Shown: positions 34,655-43,623 of the stretch, piece by piece | Position numbering within the stretch: position 1 is the stretch's first letter | Layout: every line of letters starts with the position of its first letter | NCBI GenBank assembly: GCA_020722095.1 | Contig: DYLM01000008.1 | Coordinates: forward strand, 1 to 54,274 | DNA: 54,274 nucleotides | Direction of reading: 5' to 3' | Origin: Chloroherpeton thalassium | GTDB lineage: Bacteria > Bacteroidota > Ignavibacteria > Kapaibacteriales > UBA2268 | The notes under the pieces: generated by a model | What the model was told of the DNA's origin: nothing | The model's input: the letters and a program-made list of their open reading frames with translations, nothing else | Database searches by the model: none | Translations under genes and position numbers: made by a program

Positions 34655-34706
34655 AGTCTGTCTAATAAGTCAGCTTTGCTGTCATTCCCACGAAAGTGGA
34701 AATCCA
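34655..34706. repeat. half copy of the 35157-35270 palindromic repeat
   Basis: GTCTGTCTAATAAGTCAG followed by CTTTGCTGTCATTCCC is shared with the left arm of the element at 35157, but no right arm follows. It lies in the gene-free block upstream of mraZ. Confidence 0.75.
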
Positions 34707-34713
34707 ATGTTAA

Positions 34714-34737
34714 TTTGAAAATTTGAAAATTTGAAAA
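34714..34737. repeat. 8-bp tandem repeat, three units
   Basis: TTTGAAAA repeated three times in a row with no mismatch. It lies between two interspersed repeats in a non-coding block. Confidence 0.85.
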
Positions 34738-34760
34738 TGTTTTATGGGCGTTGGGAGTTG

Positions 34761-34847
34761 GGAGAATAATCATAGCCCACGAATTTATTTGTGGGAAAAG
34801 GAAATTTCCACATTCATCCGATCACTCGCAGTAATCGGATGAATATC
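34761..34847. repeat. 87-bp interspersed repeat with two hairpins (plus orientation)
   Basis: Matches the reverse complement of 50472-50558. It contains the hairpin CCCACGAATTTATTTGTGGG (34776-34795) and a second hairpin with arms ATTCATCCGAT and ATCGGATGAAT around an 11-base loop CACTCGCAGTA. The loop is flipped relative to the other copy when flanks are aligned. Confidence 0.85.
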
Positions 34848-34874
34848 GTGCCTCTTCCTGTCGGTTTATATTTT

Positions 34875-35032
34875 AAAACCTTATTTTTCCCAAATAAACC
34901 TTAGTAGAAAAAAATGAAGCAAACCAAACATAATAACCTTATTCCCTTATTTGGAGATAATCTATTGAAATAAGGTTTGTTGATGGGAATTGTAAATCAA
35001 TCTACTAAGGTTAATAATAATGATAAGGTTTT
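34875..35032. repeat. 158-bp MITE-like element with terminal inverted repeats
   Basis: Left end 34875-34908 (AAAACCTTATTTT...ACCTTAGTAGA) is an imperfect inverted copy of the right end 35001-35032 (TCTACTAAGGTT...GATAAGGTTTT). Inside is a second, smaller inverted pair (AACCTTATT / AAATAAGGTT). No protein is encoded. A similar element lies at 50234-50393. These features suggest a non-autonomous mobile element. Confidence 0.75.
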
Positions 35033-35040
35033 TTGATTTC

Positions 35041-35156
35041 TTATAATTCACAACCAGCCTTCTCTTTTATCCTGCTTAGTGTCCTTTGTGCCATTTTCTT
35101 TGCGTCCTTTGTGGTTAAAACATATTCCGATTGCTTCATTCAGATAAATTAGGAGT
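35041..35156. other. gene-free stretch with a degenerate coding-like fragment
   Basis: On the minus strand about 35050-35120 reads LTTKDAKKMAQRTLSRIKEK with no start and no continuation. Such Thr/Lys-rich scraps recur in many bacterial intergenic regions; here I treat it as a remnant or repeat. It belongs to the gene-free block of about 1 kb between mraZ (34478) and the membrane protein at 35544. Confidence 0.35.
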
Positions 35157-35270
35157 CTGTCTAATAAGTCAGATTTGCTGTCATTCCCGTGCAAACGGGA
35201 ATCCACTGCCAGAGCGAGTTTATGGATTCCTACTTTCGTGGGAATGACAGCAAGGCTGACTTATGAGACA
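35157..35270. repeat. 114-bp palindromic repeat element
   Basis: Left arm 35157-35205 (TCTAATAAGTCAG, then TTTGCTGTCATTCCC) is inverted in the right arm 35223-35270 (GGGAATGACAGCAA, then CTGACTTATGAGA). A left half copy is at 34655 and the sequence following the right arm (TTATGAGACA-CC-CATCTG) recurs near 50430. It has the shape of a MITE or large REP unit. Confidence 0.75.
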
Positions 35271-35524
35271 ACCTCATCTGGAAAAGCCTCTCTATTCCTT
35301 CACAAATTTTGCAAATTTATACCCAATTTTAACAAAATACAAATCAGCGAGCAATTGCGAAATATCAATTCGAATATTCTCCTTCTGTGAAGGGTTAAGG
35401 GGTAGTTTATTATAAAAATGTCTCATCGTCATCTTGGTTGTCACGTGTATCAGTTGGTCTGACTGACTTGTCAGAAATATTAGCAAAAAAGAACCAAATT
35501 GTACATTATTAATTACTTTTGTGT

Positions 35525-35532
35525 TAAATTTG
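35525..35532 (+). promoter_or_regulatory. TAnnTTTG -7 element
   Basis: TAAATTTG lies 11 bases before the ATG of the small membrane protein at 35544. It fits the Bacteroidota -7 consensus; no convincing -33 TTTG partner was fixed. Confidence 0.4.
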
Positions 35533-35543
35533 TTTTTTTGAAT

Positions 35544-35843
35544 ATGCAAAAATTTATGATGAAAGAAATTCAAATATTAATAGCAAGTTATCTGCTTCTT
35601 TTGTTTTATCTTGCAACTTCAAAATATTACAAGATAACTGCAGCACGTTTTTATGAAATTAAGTTTAGCTTCCTATACTTCAAAAATTTATTTTTTATTT
35701 ATATTCCCTTCTTTTTTTCAATTTCTTTCTTTGTAAAGGCAATATCAAATATATTTCATCTCAATTTTTGGTTGCAAGTTGTACTCTTCGCAATAATTAC
35801 ATTTATTATCAATAAAATTGAAACAATTAAGCCAAAACAATAA
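35544..35843 (+). CDS. small membrane protein of unknown function
   Basis: 99 residues from the ATG at 35544, which lies just after a TAAATTTG promoter element; the frame is open to 35499 but that start would precede the promoter. Three hydrophobic segments are visible (IQILIASYLLLLFYLA, YFKNLFFIYIPFFFSISFFV and LNFWLQVVLFAIITFII). No family recognised. It stands alone and converges on the lipoprotein gene at 35862. Confidence 0.5.
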   Translation: MQKFMMKEIQILIASYLLLLFYLATSKYYKITAARFYEIKFSFLYFKNLFFIYIPFFFSISFFVKAISNIFHLNFWLQVVLFAIITFIINKIETIKPKQ

Positions 35844-35861
35844 ATTACTTCAAAAATATAT

Positions 35862-36527
35862 TTACAATTTCACAGTTAGCCTGATTACTAAATCACTCCG
35901 AACATTCATAAGGGGGAAATATACTGTATCTTGTGTTTGTCCCTGATACTTAGAATACCCAGTAACGATATAAAAAGCTGGGTTTGATTTCAAAATATCC
36001 GAAATCTTCTTTGCCTCCAATTCATCTACCAACATAATATTCTTTGGTGTTCTGTAATAATCAGTTACTTTCACATTTTTCTTGTCTGCAATTACAAATT
36101 CAGGATAATCAGGATTAACCTCAAAATCATTTGGATCTTGCGATTCAATTAGAAATGGAGATTTTGGCTTCAGAAATATGATAGTATATTTAACATAATC
36201 AAAAATCATCTCGTCAGTTGCTGGATTGAACGGCAACTTTGTTTCGGGATGCACCAATGAATCTATCCAGTAGGTAAATTGATAAATCTCTGCTAAATCA
36301 ATTCTGTCCTTATTGTCCTTGTATTCAGCATATTCGTATAAATTAGTGAAGTCTTTCGTAAAACTCGGAGCTTTTCGATTATTTGAATAATCGTAGAAAT
36401 ATATTGGAATTTGCACTGTAAATTTACTAAAACTATCCACAGTATCGGTATAGCACGATGTAATAAACAATAAAACAAACAAAATTGCTACTTTTGAACT
36501 AATTTTTAATAAAATATTATTTTTCAT
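35862..36527 (-). CDS. lipoprotein of unknown function
   Basis: 221 residues. Signal peptide ends in lipobox LFITSC (Cys25), so it is a lipid-anchored envelope protein. The mature part is rich in aromatic and charged residues and mostly predicted beta (FTVQIPIYFYDYSNN, FDYVKYTIIFLKPKSPF, DLVIRLTVKL). No family recognised. It starts 8 bases after the tandem-OmpA gene on the same strand, so the two probably act together at the outer membrane. Confidence 0.75.
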   Translation of the reverse strand: MKNNILLKISSKVAILFVLLFITSCYTDTVDSFSKFTVQIPIYFYDYSNNRKAPSFTKDFTNLYEYAEYKDNKDRIDLAEIYQFTYWIDSLVHPETKLPFNPATDEMIFDYVKYTIIFLKPKSPFLIESQDPNDFEVNPDYPEFVIADKKNVKVTDYYRTPKNIMLVDELEAKKISDILKSNPAFYIVTGYSKYQGQTQDTVYFPLMNVRSDLVIRLTVKL

Positions 36528-36535
36528 TTTTTCTC

Positions 36536-38824
36536 CTATTTATTTTTTTGTTGAACTTGAACTTGCACTGTTCTGCAATAAAATCTGCCTTCTGGTGAGG
36601 CATTATCATATAGTAACTCATTTTCACCCACACCAACTGCTTCTATGTTCTTGGCTTTTAGCGACTTGCTTGTGGAATTTGCACGATTAGTTGATAATTT
36701 AGCATTATGGTCGGCTTCGCCGATTCTATCGGTATATCCAATCACCTTCACTTGTGCATCAGGCTCTAAATCATTATTAATAAACTCCGCAATTTTGGAA
36801 TTTGCTTTGCCAAGCTCGGAACTATTGAAATCAAACAAAATCAAATTGTATAAATTAAGGCTAATATCTTTTTCAATAACTTCGATTGGTATTTTATTTA
36901 CAGGTGTGATTACATATTCATCTTCATTTTCCAATTCTACATAAGCCTTTAGAGTATCATTTACATTGTGCATTTTGTTTAGGTCAATGTGAATTTTCAC
37001 TTCATCGCTCTCGGGAACTGCAACATCTATACCGCTTAAATTACCTTGCGAAGTAGTTGCATTAAACTTGTAATTTTTAATTGGTTTAGGAGATTTTATA
37101 GTTTGTTTCACAGTAATGTCGCCCGGATTGATTTTCTTAACAACATCTTCAATCATAATTGGTTCAAGGATTTCCCAAGTGTCCGATGATATTTCTACGC
37201 GTTGATTTTCGGCAATTCCATCAGGATCTTTGGGGTTGGAGAATTTTTCTGGTAAATTTCTGCCGATAGTCTTAATCTTATCGGGCGATATTTGCCAAAC
37301 ATTTACAAGATAGTTTTTGAGGGTTTCGGCTCTTTGATTAGATAATTTTTTATTATTTTTTTCTTTGCCTTGATTATTATTGCAACCTGTTAAGGTAATT
37401 GTGGCTTCGGGATGTTCCTTTAGCCTTTTACCGATAACATTTAAAATATGATAATATGTTTCTAATGAATTTTTTCCAAGCAATTCATTATAGTTGAAAT
37501 TACTTGCTTGTGCTTGATTAATTTGAATATATTTTGCTTGCATATCTGATGAATTTTCATCAAAAAATATGAATGGCAATAAAGCCCGCAACTGACGTGA
37601 GCGATAAATTTCCATTGTAATTTTTGTTAAACTATCTCCACCGGGTCCGAATACTGCAATATTTGCTTCGATTGGGATGATCTGTCTGTACAAATGATTT
37701 GCCTTGAAAGTTGGTTGCTTAATTGGAAAAGTACGAGCAATCACAGGAACTGTATCAATCAAATATGGAATTTGAATTGGGTCAAATACTTCAATATCTT
37801 CTTTTGTATCAATAAAGTACAAGGATAAACCAGCTGTTACCATTGGTTGAGTTGCCCAAGCAAAGTCAGCATTCAATTCCATAATTCCATAACGATAATT
37901 CACTCCTGCAAGAGCCTTGAATTTTGTAAAAGTTTCGAAATCAACTATCAATGGAAGTCCATTGCGTACTTCTGAATATGGATTATTGATAATTTCATTT
38001 GCATCGGTTGCCTTTCGTTGAGCTGTAATTGTACCGTTCATATCTTCTAATTGCAATGCTGTGTAGAAACCAAGACCATTTTTGAAATTACCTCCAAAAT
38101 TCAAAGCAGCAGTCCAGCCCGAAATGTCAATTCCAGGCGAGCGAGAAATTGATTGATAAGAACCACCAATACCAAACGAAAAAGGACTTTCTTTGTCGAA
38201 AACTTTTATGTAATTTGATAAATTTTGGTTTACTGCAAGAGCATACCAAGTTAATGGTGCATTATTGATACTAAATCCAAAGTATTTGAATCGAAATTGA
38301 GTGTGCGTTGGAATACCAAAAAACAATTGAAAGGCTGGAATGCCAGCAATTGTTGAAATATTATTTCCTTCCATATAACTCACTGATTTATAAAATGAGT
38401 CGGGAGCAAATTGATTCTGTGGACTTGCAAATATTGGAGTGGAAATTCCACCATAGATTGTTGGCTGCGATATGTACCCTTTTTGATTTTGGTACATTAC
38501 CCCATTTTTGTAATAAGCAGTCTCAACAACAGCAGTATTACCATATAAATCTGGTGTTTCTGCACTATAAGTGGTTTGGCTACTGGGAATAAACATTTGC
38601 GATGCGGATATATTTAAACCAAAACTCCACCCACCAGAATAATTCATAGTTGTGTAAAAACCAGAATTCAAACTCTGACTTAAAGATGTTGTAAGTGGTT
38701 TTAAGTATCCGCTTAGATTATGCGAAGTAAATAATCCAAATTCTCTATCTACTTCAAATTCATTTTGCGAGCAAAGAGCTGAAAAAGAAGCAATAAAGCA
38801 AAAAATGAGGAAAATTTTTTTCAT
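36536..38824 (-). CDS. outer-membrane protein with two OmpA-like domains
   Basis: 762 residues with a signal peptide (IFLIFCFIASFSALCSQ). Residues about 20-360 look like a beta-rich, possibly barrel-forming domain with many Gly/Tyr/Ser strands. A first OmpA-like domain spans about 430-545 (ATITLTGCNNNQGKEKNN, SNQRAETLKNYL, ENQRVEI). A beta linker follows. A second OmpA-like domain closes the protein at about 655-760 (ILFDFNSSELGKANSKIAEF, VKVIGYTDRIGEADHN, STNRANSTSKSL). The second has the canonical peptidoglycan-binding residues; the first is more divergent. It likely ties outer membrane to cell wall. Co-transcribed with the lipoprotein at 35862. Confidence 0.85.
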   Translation of the reverse strand: MKKIFLIFCFIASFSALCSQNEFEVDREFGLFTSHNLSGYLKPLTTSLSQSLNSGFYTTMNYSGGWSFGLNISASQMFIPSSQTTYSAETPDLYGNTAVVETAYYKNGVMYQNQKGYISQPTIYGGISTPIFASPQNQFAPDSFYKSVSYMEGNNISTIAGIPAFQLFFGIPTHTQFRFKYFGFSINNAPLTWYALAVNQNLSNYIKVFDKESPFSFGIGGSYQSISRSPGIDISGWTAALNFGGNFKNGLGFYTALQLEDMNGTITAQRKATDANEIINNPYSEVRNGLPLIVDFETFTKFKALAGVNYRYGIMELNADFAWATQPMVTAGLSLYFIDTKEDIEVFDPIQIPYLIDTVPVIARTFPIKQPTFKANHLYRQIIPIEANIAVFGPGGDSLTKITMEIYRSRQLRALLPFIFFDENSSDMQAKYIQINQAQASNFNYNELLGKNSLETYYHILNVIGKRLKEHPEATITLTGCNNNQGKEKNNKKLSNQRAETLKNYLVNVWQISPDKIKTIGRNLPEKFSNPKDPDGIAENQRVEISSDTWEILEPIMIEDVVKKINPGDITVKQTIKSPKPIKNYKFNATTSQGNLSGIDVAVPESDEVKIHIDLNKMHNVNDTLKAYVELENEDEYVITPVNKIPIEVIEKDISLNLYNLILFDFNSSELGKANSKIAEFINNDLEPDAQVKVIGYTDRIGEADHNAKLSTNRANSTSKSLKAKNIEAVGVGENELLYDNASPEGRFYCRTVQVQVQQKNK

Positions 38825-38994
38825 AATTTTTCCTTTTAAAATTTACATAATTACTAAAATGCAATATAAAAAAATTATTTGCAATTATAATAAATAAGAT
38901 AAAAAAATAATGAAGTTTAATATGATATATTAAGCATAAGTTAAAATTATGATTAATTTTTCAGTGCAGTTTTTTTATTTAAACAATAATTGTT

Positions 38995-39002
38995 TAAGTT
39001 TG
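38995..39002 (+). promoter_or_regulatory. TAnnTTTG -7 element
   Basis: TAAGTTTG lies 21 bases before the ATG at 39024, a likely promoter for the sugar-nucleotide, glycosyltransferase run. Confidence 0.4.
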
Positions 39003-39023
39003 TAAATTAATTTAGAATACAAA

Positions 39024-40304
39024 ATGAATAATCTTATGAACTTGGACAATATTCTGATATACGAGCCGATGGATACCAATCCATTCTACCCATTTTCCAT
39101 AATGCATCCTATTTGGGAATTACGCATAGGTGCTTTCAAAATTTACGAAAGATTCTTAAACTATTTTCCCGAAACTAATCTTTCATTTTACGGGAGAAAA
39201 GAGCATAAGCAGGCATTTTTCGCTAAAAATAATTTGATTGAAGCTGGGTTGCGACAGGGCAATTTGCTTGTAATAGATTCCCGCTACATTTTAGAGACTA
39301 ATTTATTTGAACAATTATCCAAAATTTTTACGAAAAAAGTTAAAAAGTCTTTCATCCTTCAATACAAAAATGAAAGTTTTGGAATTTTTTTGAATGAAAC
39401 TGACTTTACGAAAAGCGAAGAATTTCAAAGACCCGAATTATTAGTTCAACAGCATCTTGAAATATTCAACAAATTACCCAGAATTGAATTTGAAAATTTG
39501 TTTAAACTCAATTATCTTTATGATATTCTTGATATTGTCGGTGATTTAATTAACGAGGATTACGAATATATTAAGGCAAATTATCCCCCAACATTTGTGA
39601 TGGGAGACGAAGGGGTGAATATTTTAAATTATGATAATATATGGCGAGAAAGAGATACTAATGTTATGCCGGGAGTTGTGATTGATTCTACAAACGGAGC
39701 GGTTATTATTGATAAAGGTGCTATTATTATGCCCCAAGCAACAATCATTGGACCAGTATATATTGGCAAACATTCCATAATTAAAGTAGGTGCAAAAATC
39801 TACCCCAACACTGCTATTGGCGATTACTGCAAAGTTGGCGGCGAAGTTGAAGATTCTGTTATTCAGGATTTTTCTAACAAGCAACACGAAGGTTTTTTAG
39901 GACATTCTTTTCTTGGCGAATGGGTGAATCTGGGTGCTGATACCAATACAAGTGATTTAAAAAATACTTATTCAAGTATTAAAATCAGAATGGAAAAGAC
40001 TGAAATTGATACAGGTCGCATTTTCTTGGGATTACTTTGCGGAGATCATACCAAATCGGGCATAAACACAATGTTTACAACAGGCAGTGTGGCTGGTATT
40101 TGTGGAATTTTAGTCAATGAGTGGTTTTTGCCAAACTTTATTCCATCATTTTCGTGGGGTGGGGGCAAGAATGCACCAATTTATAAGGTAGAAAAAGCCA
40201 TCGAAACAGCCAAAATTGTTATGAAACGAAGAAAAAAAGAATTACTGCCCGAGCAAGAATTGCTTATGAAAATGGAATATGAACGAATAAAATCGATGAG
40301 GTAA
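39024..40304 (+). CDS. putative sugar-1-phosphate nucleotidyltransferase, GlmU-like
   Basis: 426 residues. The C-terminal half has left-handed beta-helix hexapeptide repeats (PGVVIDSTNGAVIIDKGAII, MPQATIIGPVYIGKHSII, KVGAKIYPNTAIGDYCKVGG). The N-terminal half has a Rossmann-like layout with IMHPIWELRIGAFKIYERF and EPMDTNPFYPF, but lacks the standard GXGTR nucleotide loop of GlmU. This matches the group annotated as putative sugar nucleotidyltransferases in Bacteroidota. It may supply activated sugars to the following glycosyltransferase. Start may be the ATG at codon 5. Confidence 0.75.
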   Translation: MNNLMNLDNILIYEPMDTNPFYPFSIMHPIWELRIGAFKIYERFLNYFPETNLSFYGRKEHKQAFFAKNNLIEAGLRQGNLLVIDSRYILETNLFEQLSKIFTKKVKKSFILQYKNESFGIFLNETDFTKSEEFQRPELLVQQHLEIFNKLPRIEFENLFKLNYLYDILDIVGDLINEDYEYIKANYPPTFVMGDEGVNILNYDNIWRERDTNVMPGVVIDSTNGAVIIDKGAIIMPQATIIGPVYIGKHSIIKVGAKIYPNTAIGDYCKVGGEVEDSVIQDFSNKQHEGFLGHSFLGEWVNLGADTNTSDLKNTYSSIKIRMEKTEIDTGRIFLGLLCGDHTKSGINTMFTTGSVAGICGILVNEWFLPNFIPSFSWGGGKNAPIYKVEKAIETAKIVMKRRKKELLPEQELLMKMEYERIKSMR

Positions 40305-40307
40305 TTA

Positions 40308-40712
40308 GTGGAATTGCTTGTAAATTTGATTGGCAACGCCGGGGAAATGATAAAAAATACCAATTTGAATAATCAAAATATTAAAATTATCAAAATTGAC
40401 GAAAAGGACTTGGCAAAGCCAAAAAAAATAATAAAATTATTGAAATCTGGCGATTATTCAAATGTGTACTTCGGAACGATTGATTTGCGATTTCTACGAT
40501 TTGAATTTTTTATGAAATTATATATGTTATTATCATTCCATTGGAATGGAGCAATAATTGACGAAAAAGGCAATAAAATCAACTTCTCATTAATAAAATT
40601 CTTATTAATTGACATACCAAAAATAATCGTAGAAGTAATTGCAAGTGTTTGGCAAATAATTTTCCACCATTTAAAAGTCTTTATAATATTATGGAAATAC
40701 AAGAAAAAATAA
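40308..40712 (+). CDS. unknown membrane-associated protein in glycan cluster
   Basis: 134 residues from a GTG start three bases after the nucleotidyltransferase stop. The second half is hydrophobic and basic (FFMKLYMLLSFHWNG, IKFLLIDIPKIIVEVIASVW, HHLKVFIILWKYKKK). No family recognised. It overlaps the glycosyltransferase start by 22 bases, so all three are translated as one unit. It may anchor or assist the glycosyltransferase; that is inference. Confidence 0.65.
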   Translation: MELLVNLIGNAGEMIKNTNLNNQNIKIIKIDEKDLAKPKKIIKLLKSGDYSNVYFGTIDLRFLRFEFFMKLYMLLSFHWNGAIIDEKGNKINFSLIKFLLIDIPKIIVEVIASVWQIIFHHLKVFIILWKYKKK

Positions 40713-41893
40713 ATATACTTTTTTGGCGTACTGGATTTTACGGAGCATTAACAGTTGGTGGATTTGGAACTCTTTATCAGTCAATCACTAATGAATTCCT
40801 CAAAAGAAATCATAAAGTGCATTTTGCTTCGGGAGGACTAATGGATTTACACCCAGATGTTGATTTTCATTTAATTGAATATAGCAAACTACTTAGAAAC
40901 TTCCCAGAAGTATTGAATTTTCCATATAATCAAAAATCTTCCAAAGAAATTTTAAAGTTGATAAATAAACATAATATTGATTTATTATATTTGCAACATC
41001 ACGATTTCCATTATGGATTAGATCTACTAAAGAAGAAAACAAATATTCCACTTATATTACAAATTGACTCTATCGAGCAATGGGTTAAGCAAAATTGGGG
41101 AGGAAAGTTGTATTTTAAAAATATGATAAATTGGTGTGAAGAAATTGAGGTGCAATCCGCCGATGCTATCTTAGTAATATCTGAAACAGTAAAAAATCAA
41201 TTAACTGAATTATATGATGTTGACCAAAACAAAATATTTATATCTCCAAGCGGAGTGGATACTGATAAGTTTAACCCCTCAATTAAAGGTGAAGATATAA
41301 GAGCTAAATATGGTTTAATAGGAACTGATTATGTGATTGGTTATTCTGGTTTGTTTAATCTTTATCATGGAATTGATACATTGGTTAAATCAATTCCTGC
41401 AATTGTAAACGAAATAAAAAATGTAAAATTCTTGTTAATTGGCGATGGTCAATTAAGACCCGAAATTGATGATTTTGTTGAAAAACATCATTTAGAACAT
41501 CTTGTTACTATTACTGGTTTAGTGCCTTACAAAGATGTGCCTCAACATTTAGCAGCCTGCGATATTTTAGTAAGTCCATTTAATAGTTCTGCGAATACTA
41601 CTTTCTTTAATAGTCCAATTAAAACATTTGAGTATATGGCAATGGGTAAGCCGATTGTTACAACTAATATAGGTGAATTGAAATCAATTTGTATTGATTC
41701 AGAAAATTCAGTTGTAATGGATGAAGGCAGTTTTGATTCACTTGCACAAAGCATATTAAGGCTTAAACAAAATGATGAATTAAGGACTAAAATTAGCAAA
41801 AATGCAAGAGATTTTGTTGTTAAGAATTTTTCTTGGTCAAACAAGTACAACTTGATAATGGAAGTATATAATAATTTGAAGCATAAAAAATAA
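40691..41893 (+). CDS. glycosyltransferase family 4
   Basis: 400 residues from the ATG at 40691 (an upstream ATG at 40649 lies inside the previous gene and is not needed). GT-B fold: N-terminal acceptor half with TGFYGALTVGGFGTLYQSI, a linker LVISETVKNQL, ISPSGVDTDKFNPS, then the donor half VIGYSGLFNLYHGIDTLV, LLIGDGQLRPEI, FEYMAMGKPIVTTNIGEL. The E-x7-E motif region (IKTFEYMAMGKPIV) is present. Retaining enzyme, likely for envelope polysaccharide or lipid-linked glycan. Confidence 0.92.
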   Translation: MEIQEKINILFWRTGFYGALTVGGFGTLYQSITNEFLKRNHKVHFASGGLMDLHPDVDFHLIEYSKLLRNFPEVLNFPYNQKSSKEILKLINKHNIDLLYLQHHDFHYGLDLLKKKTNIPLILQIDSIEQWVKQNWGGKLYFKNMINWCEEIEVQSADAILVISETVKNQLTELYDVDQNKIFISPSGVDTDKFNPSIKGEDIRAKYGLIGTDYVIGYSGLFNLYHGIDTLVKSIPAIVNEIKNVKFLLIGDGQLRPEIDDFVEKHHLEHLVTITGLVPYKDVPQHLAACDILVSPFNSSANTTFFNSPIKTFEYMAMGKPIVTTNIGELKSICIDSENSVVMDEGSFDSLAQSILRLKQNDELRTKISKNARDFVVKNFSWSNKYNLIMEVYNNLKHKK

Positions 41894-41988
41894 GAAAATT
41901 AGACAGATTTCTAATATTTTATATAAATTTGTGTTTTATGTTATTGTAATTAGACTAAATCAATTAGTTTATCAAAAAAGGCGATTTT

Positions 41989-43611
41989 ATGAAAAGTGCA
42001 ATAGTTGTTGTCCTTGCATTTTATTTTTCGACATTTAATTTGTTATCTCAAGATTATAATAAATATTTAAAATTATACTATAATTTTAATAATGAAAATT
42101 GCTATGATGTTTCTGGTAATGGGCTTAATGGCACACCAGTTAACAATCCAACTTACATTGATGATGGAATAGAAGGTAAAGCAATTAGTTTTCAAGGTAA
42201 AGGTTATTATATAGATTTAGGCTCGGACGTTTCTGCAATTGGTTCTCATGTATTAATTCCATCTATTAACTTTCATGAATGTGGTGAATTTACCCTAAGT
42301 CTTTGGGTTCGTTACAGAGAATTATCTCATATTGCAGGTGAAACTTTTATTTCTTTTGGAAATCATTCTTATGGTTGGTTGGGCATTTTCAACAGTTCAA
42401 TTATAGATTATCAAGAAAATAAGCAACTAATATTTACTGCAGGCGGACATTTTTGGGATAATGTTTTTTACACTGATTTTGATCGAGTTAAAGAATTTAA
42501 TAAATGGAATCATTACGTATTAACATACAAAAATGAAGTTTTAAAAATATACATAAATGGAAATTTTATCGGTTCTTCAATTCATAAATTAGATGTCTAT
42601 GAAAATACCGCAGCACTTGCAAGGCATTGGTGGTATTATGATACTGATAGAACTTCTGCTCGCTTCACTGGCGATATGGACGAAGTGATGATTTTTTGTA
42701 AGGCATTGACAGATGATGAAGTTAAAGATTTATTCCATCCTTGCCAAAAGCCAGATGCCGAAATACTTTCATCTGATAATTATATTTGTGAGGGAGATAC
42801 TGTAACTTTGAGGCTATCCAAAAACTTTAAAAATATACTTTGGAGCACAGGCGAAACAAGTGATTCAATAAAAGTGACTCAATCTGGAAATTATTCTGTT
42901 CGCTATTATGACGAATCAAATTGTGTAGGCTATGATATCATTAATGTGCAGTACAACGGTGAAAACTATTTCTCCTACTCAATTTCAGAAAATAAAAAAG
43001 ATGTGCAATTTGATTCAGTTGGATACTCGCAAATGAAGTGTTTGCCAATAACAATTACCAATATTAGCGATAAAGAAAGAGTATTAGATTATGCTCATTT
43101 GCTTTTTAATTTAGAGTTCTCGTTGCCACCAAGCCAATTACCAATCACAATTCCACCAAAAAGTAATGTTGAAATATTAGTTTGCTTAACTCCAAACAGA
43201 TTAGGTTTAATTCGGGATACTTTGATTTTGGAAGATAATTGTAGTAGCCACCGAATACCACTCGAAGGCATAGGCAGTCCAAACCACTATCAAGCATCGT
43301 CAAATTGCCAAGTAATATTAACGAGCGAAACAATTGATATTGTGAATGGAGGATATTTGGGGATTGCACCATATTATGATGAACGAATGGAGCAATTGCA
43401 ATTGGTGTTTTCGGGCAAAAGTGCATCAAATTCACAATTACAAGTAAGTATTATTGATAATTTGGGGCAGTTGATAAAGTCAGACCAAATTGCGAGTAAT
43501 TCAATATCTGGAAATTATACCATTGAATTAAATGATTTACAAAGTGGAATGTATATTGCCAAAATTGAATATCTGAACAATATTCTAATTTATAAATTTA
43601 TGAAATTTTAG
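41989..43611 (+). CDS. secreted LamG-domain protein with type IX sorting domain
   Basis: 540 residues. Signal peptide MKSAIVVVLAFYFSTFNLLS. LamG/concanavalin-like domain at about 20-250 (YYNFNNENCYDVSGNGLNGT, DGIEGKAISFQGKGYYIDLG, FTLSLWVRY, WNHYVLTYKNEVLKIYINGN, DEVMIFCKALTDDEV). An Ig/PKD-like domain at 255-330 (ICEGDTVTLRL, ILWSTGETSDSIKVTQSGNY). A beta domain, then a T9SS type A sorting domain in the last 75 residues (LQVSIIDNLGQLIKSDQ, LQSGMYIAKIEY). It should be exported by Sec, passed through the outer membrane by T9SS and anchored at the surface or released. Binding target unknown. Confidence 0.88.
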   Translation: MKSAIVVVLAFYFSTFNLLSQDYNKYLKLYYNFNNENCYDVSGNGLNGTPVNNPTYIDDGIEGKAISFQGKGYYIDLGSDVSAIGSHVLIPSINFHECGEFTLSLWVRYRELSHIAGETFISFGNHSYGWLGIFNSSIIDYQENKQLIFTAGGHFWDNVFYTDFDRVKEFNKWNHYVLTYKNEVLKIYINGNFIGSSIHKLDVYENTAALARHWWYYDTDRTSARFTGDMDEVMIFCKALTDDEVKDLFHPCQKPDAEILSSDNYICEGDTVTLRLSKNFKNILWSTGETSDSIKVTQSGNYSVRYYDESNCVGYDIINVQYNGENYFSYSISENKKDVQFDSVGYSQMKCLPITITNISDKERVLDYAHLLFNLEFSLPPSQLPITIPPKSNVEILVCLTPNRLGLIRDTLILEDNCSSHRIPLEGIGSPNHYQASSNCQVILTSETIDIVNGGYLGIAPYYDERMEQLQLVFSGKSASNSQLQVSIIDNLGQLIKSDQIASNSISGNYTIELNDLQSGMYIAKIEYLNNILIYKFMKF

Positions 43612-43623
43612 GAAAAAGAAATA

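Noticed and set aside
35041-35156. Short gene on the minus strand (LTTKDAKKM... frame)
   Set aside because: No start, no ribosome site and a length below 40 codons; better explained as an intergenic remnant.
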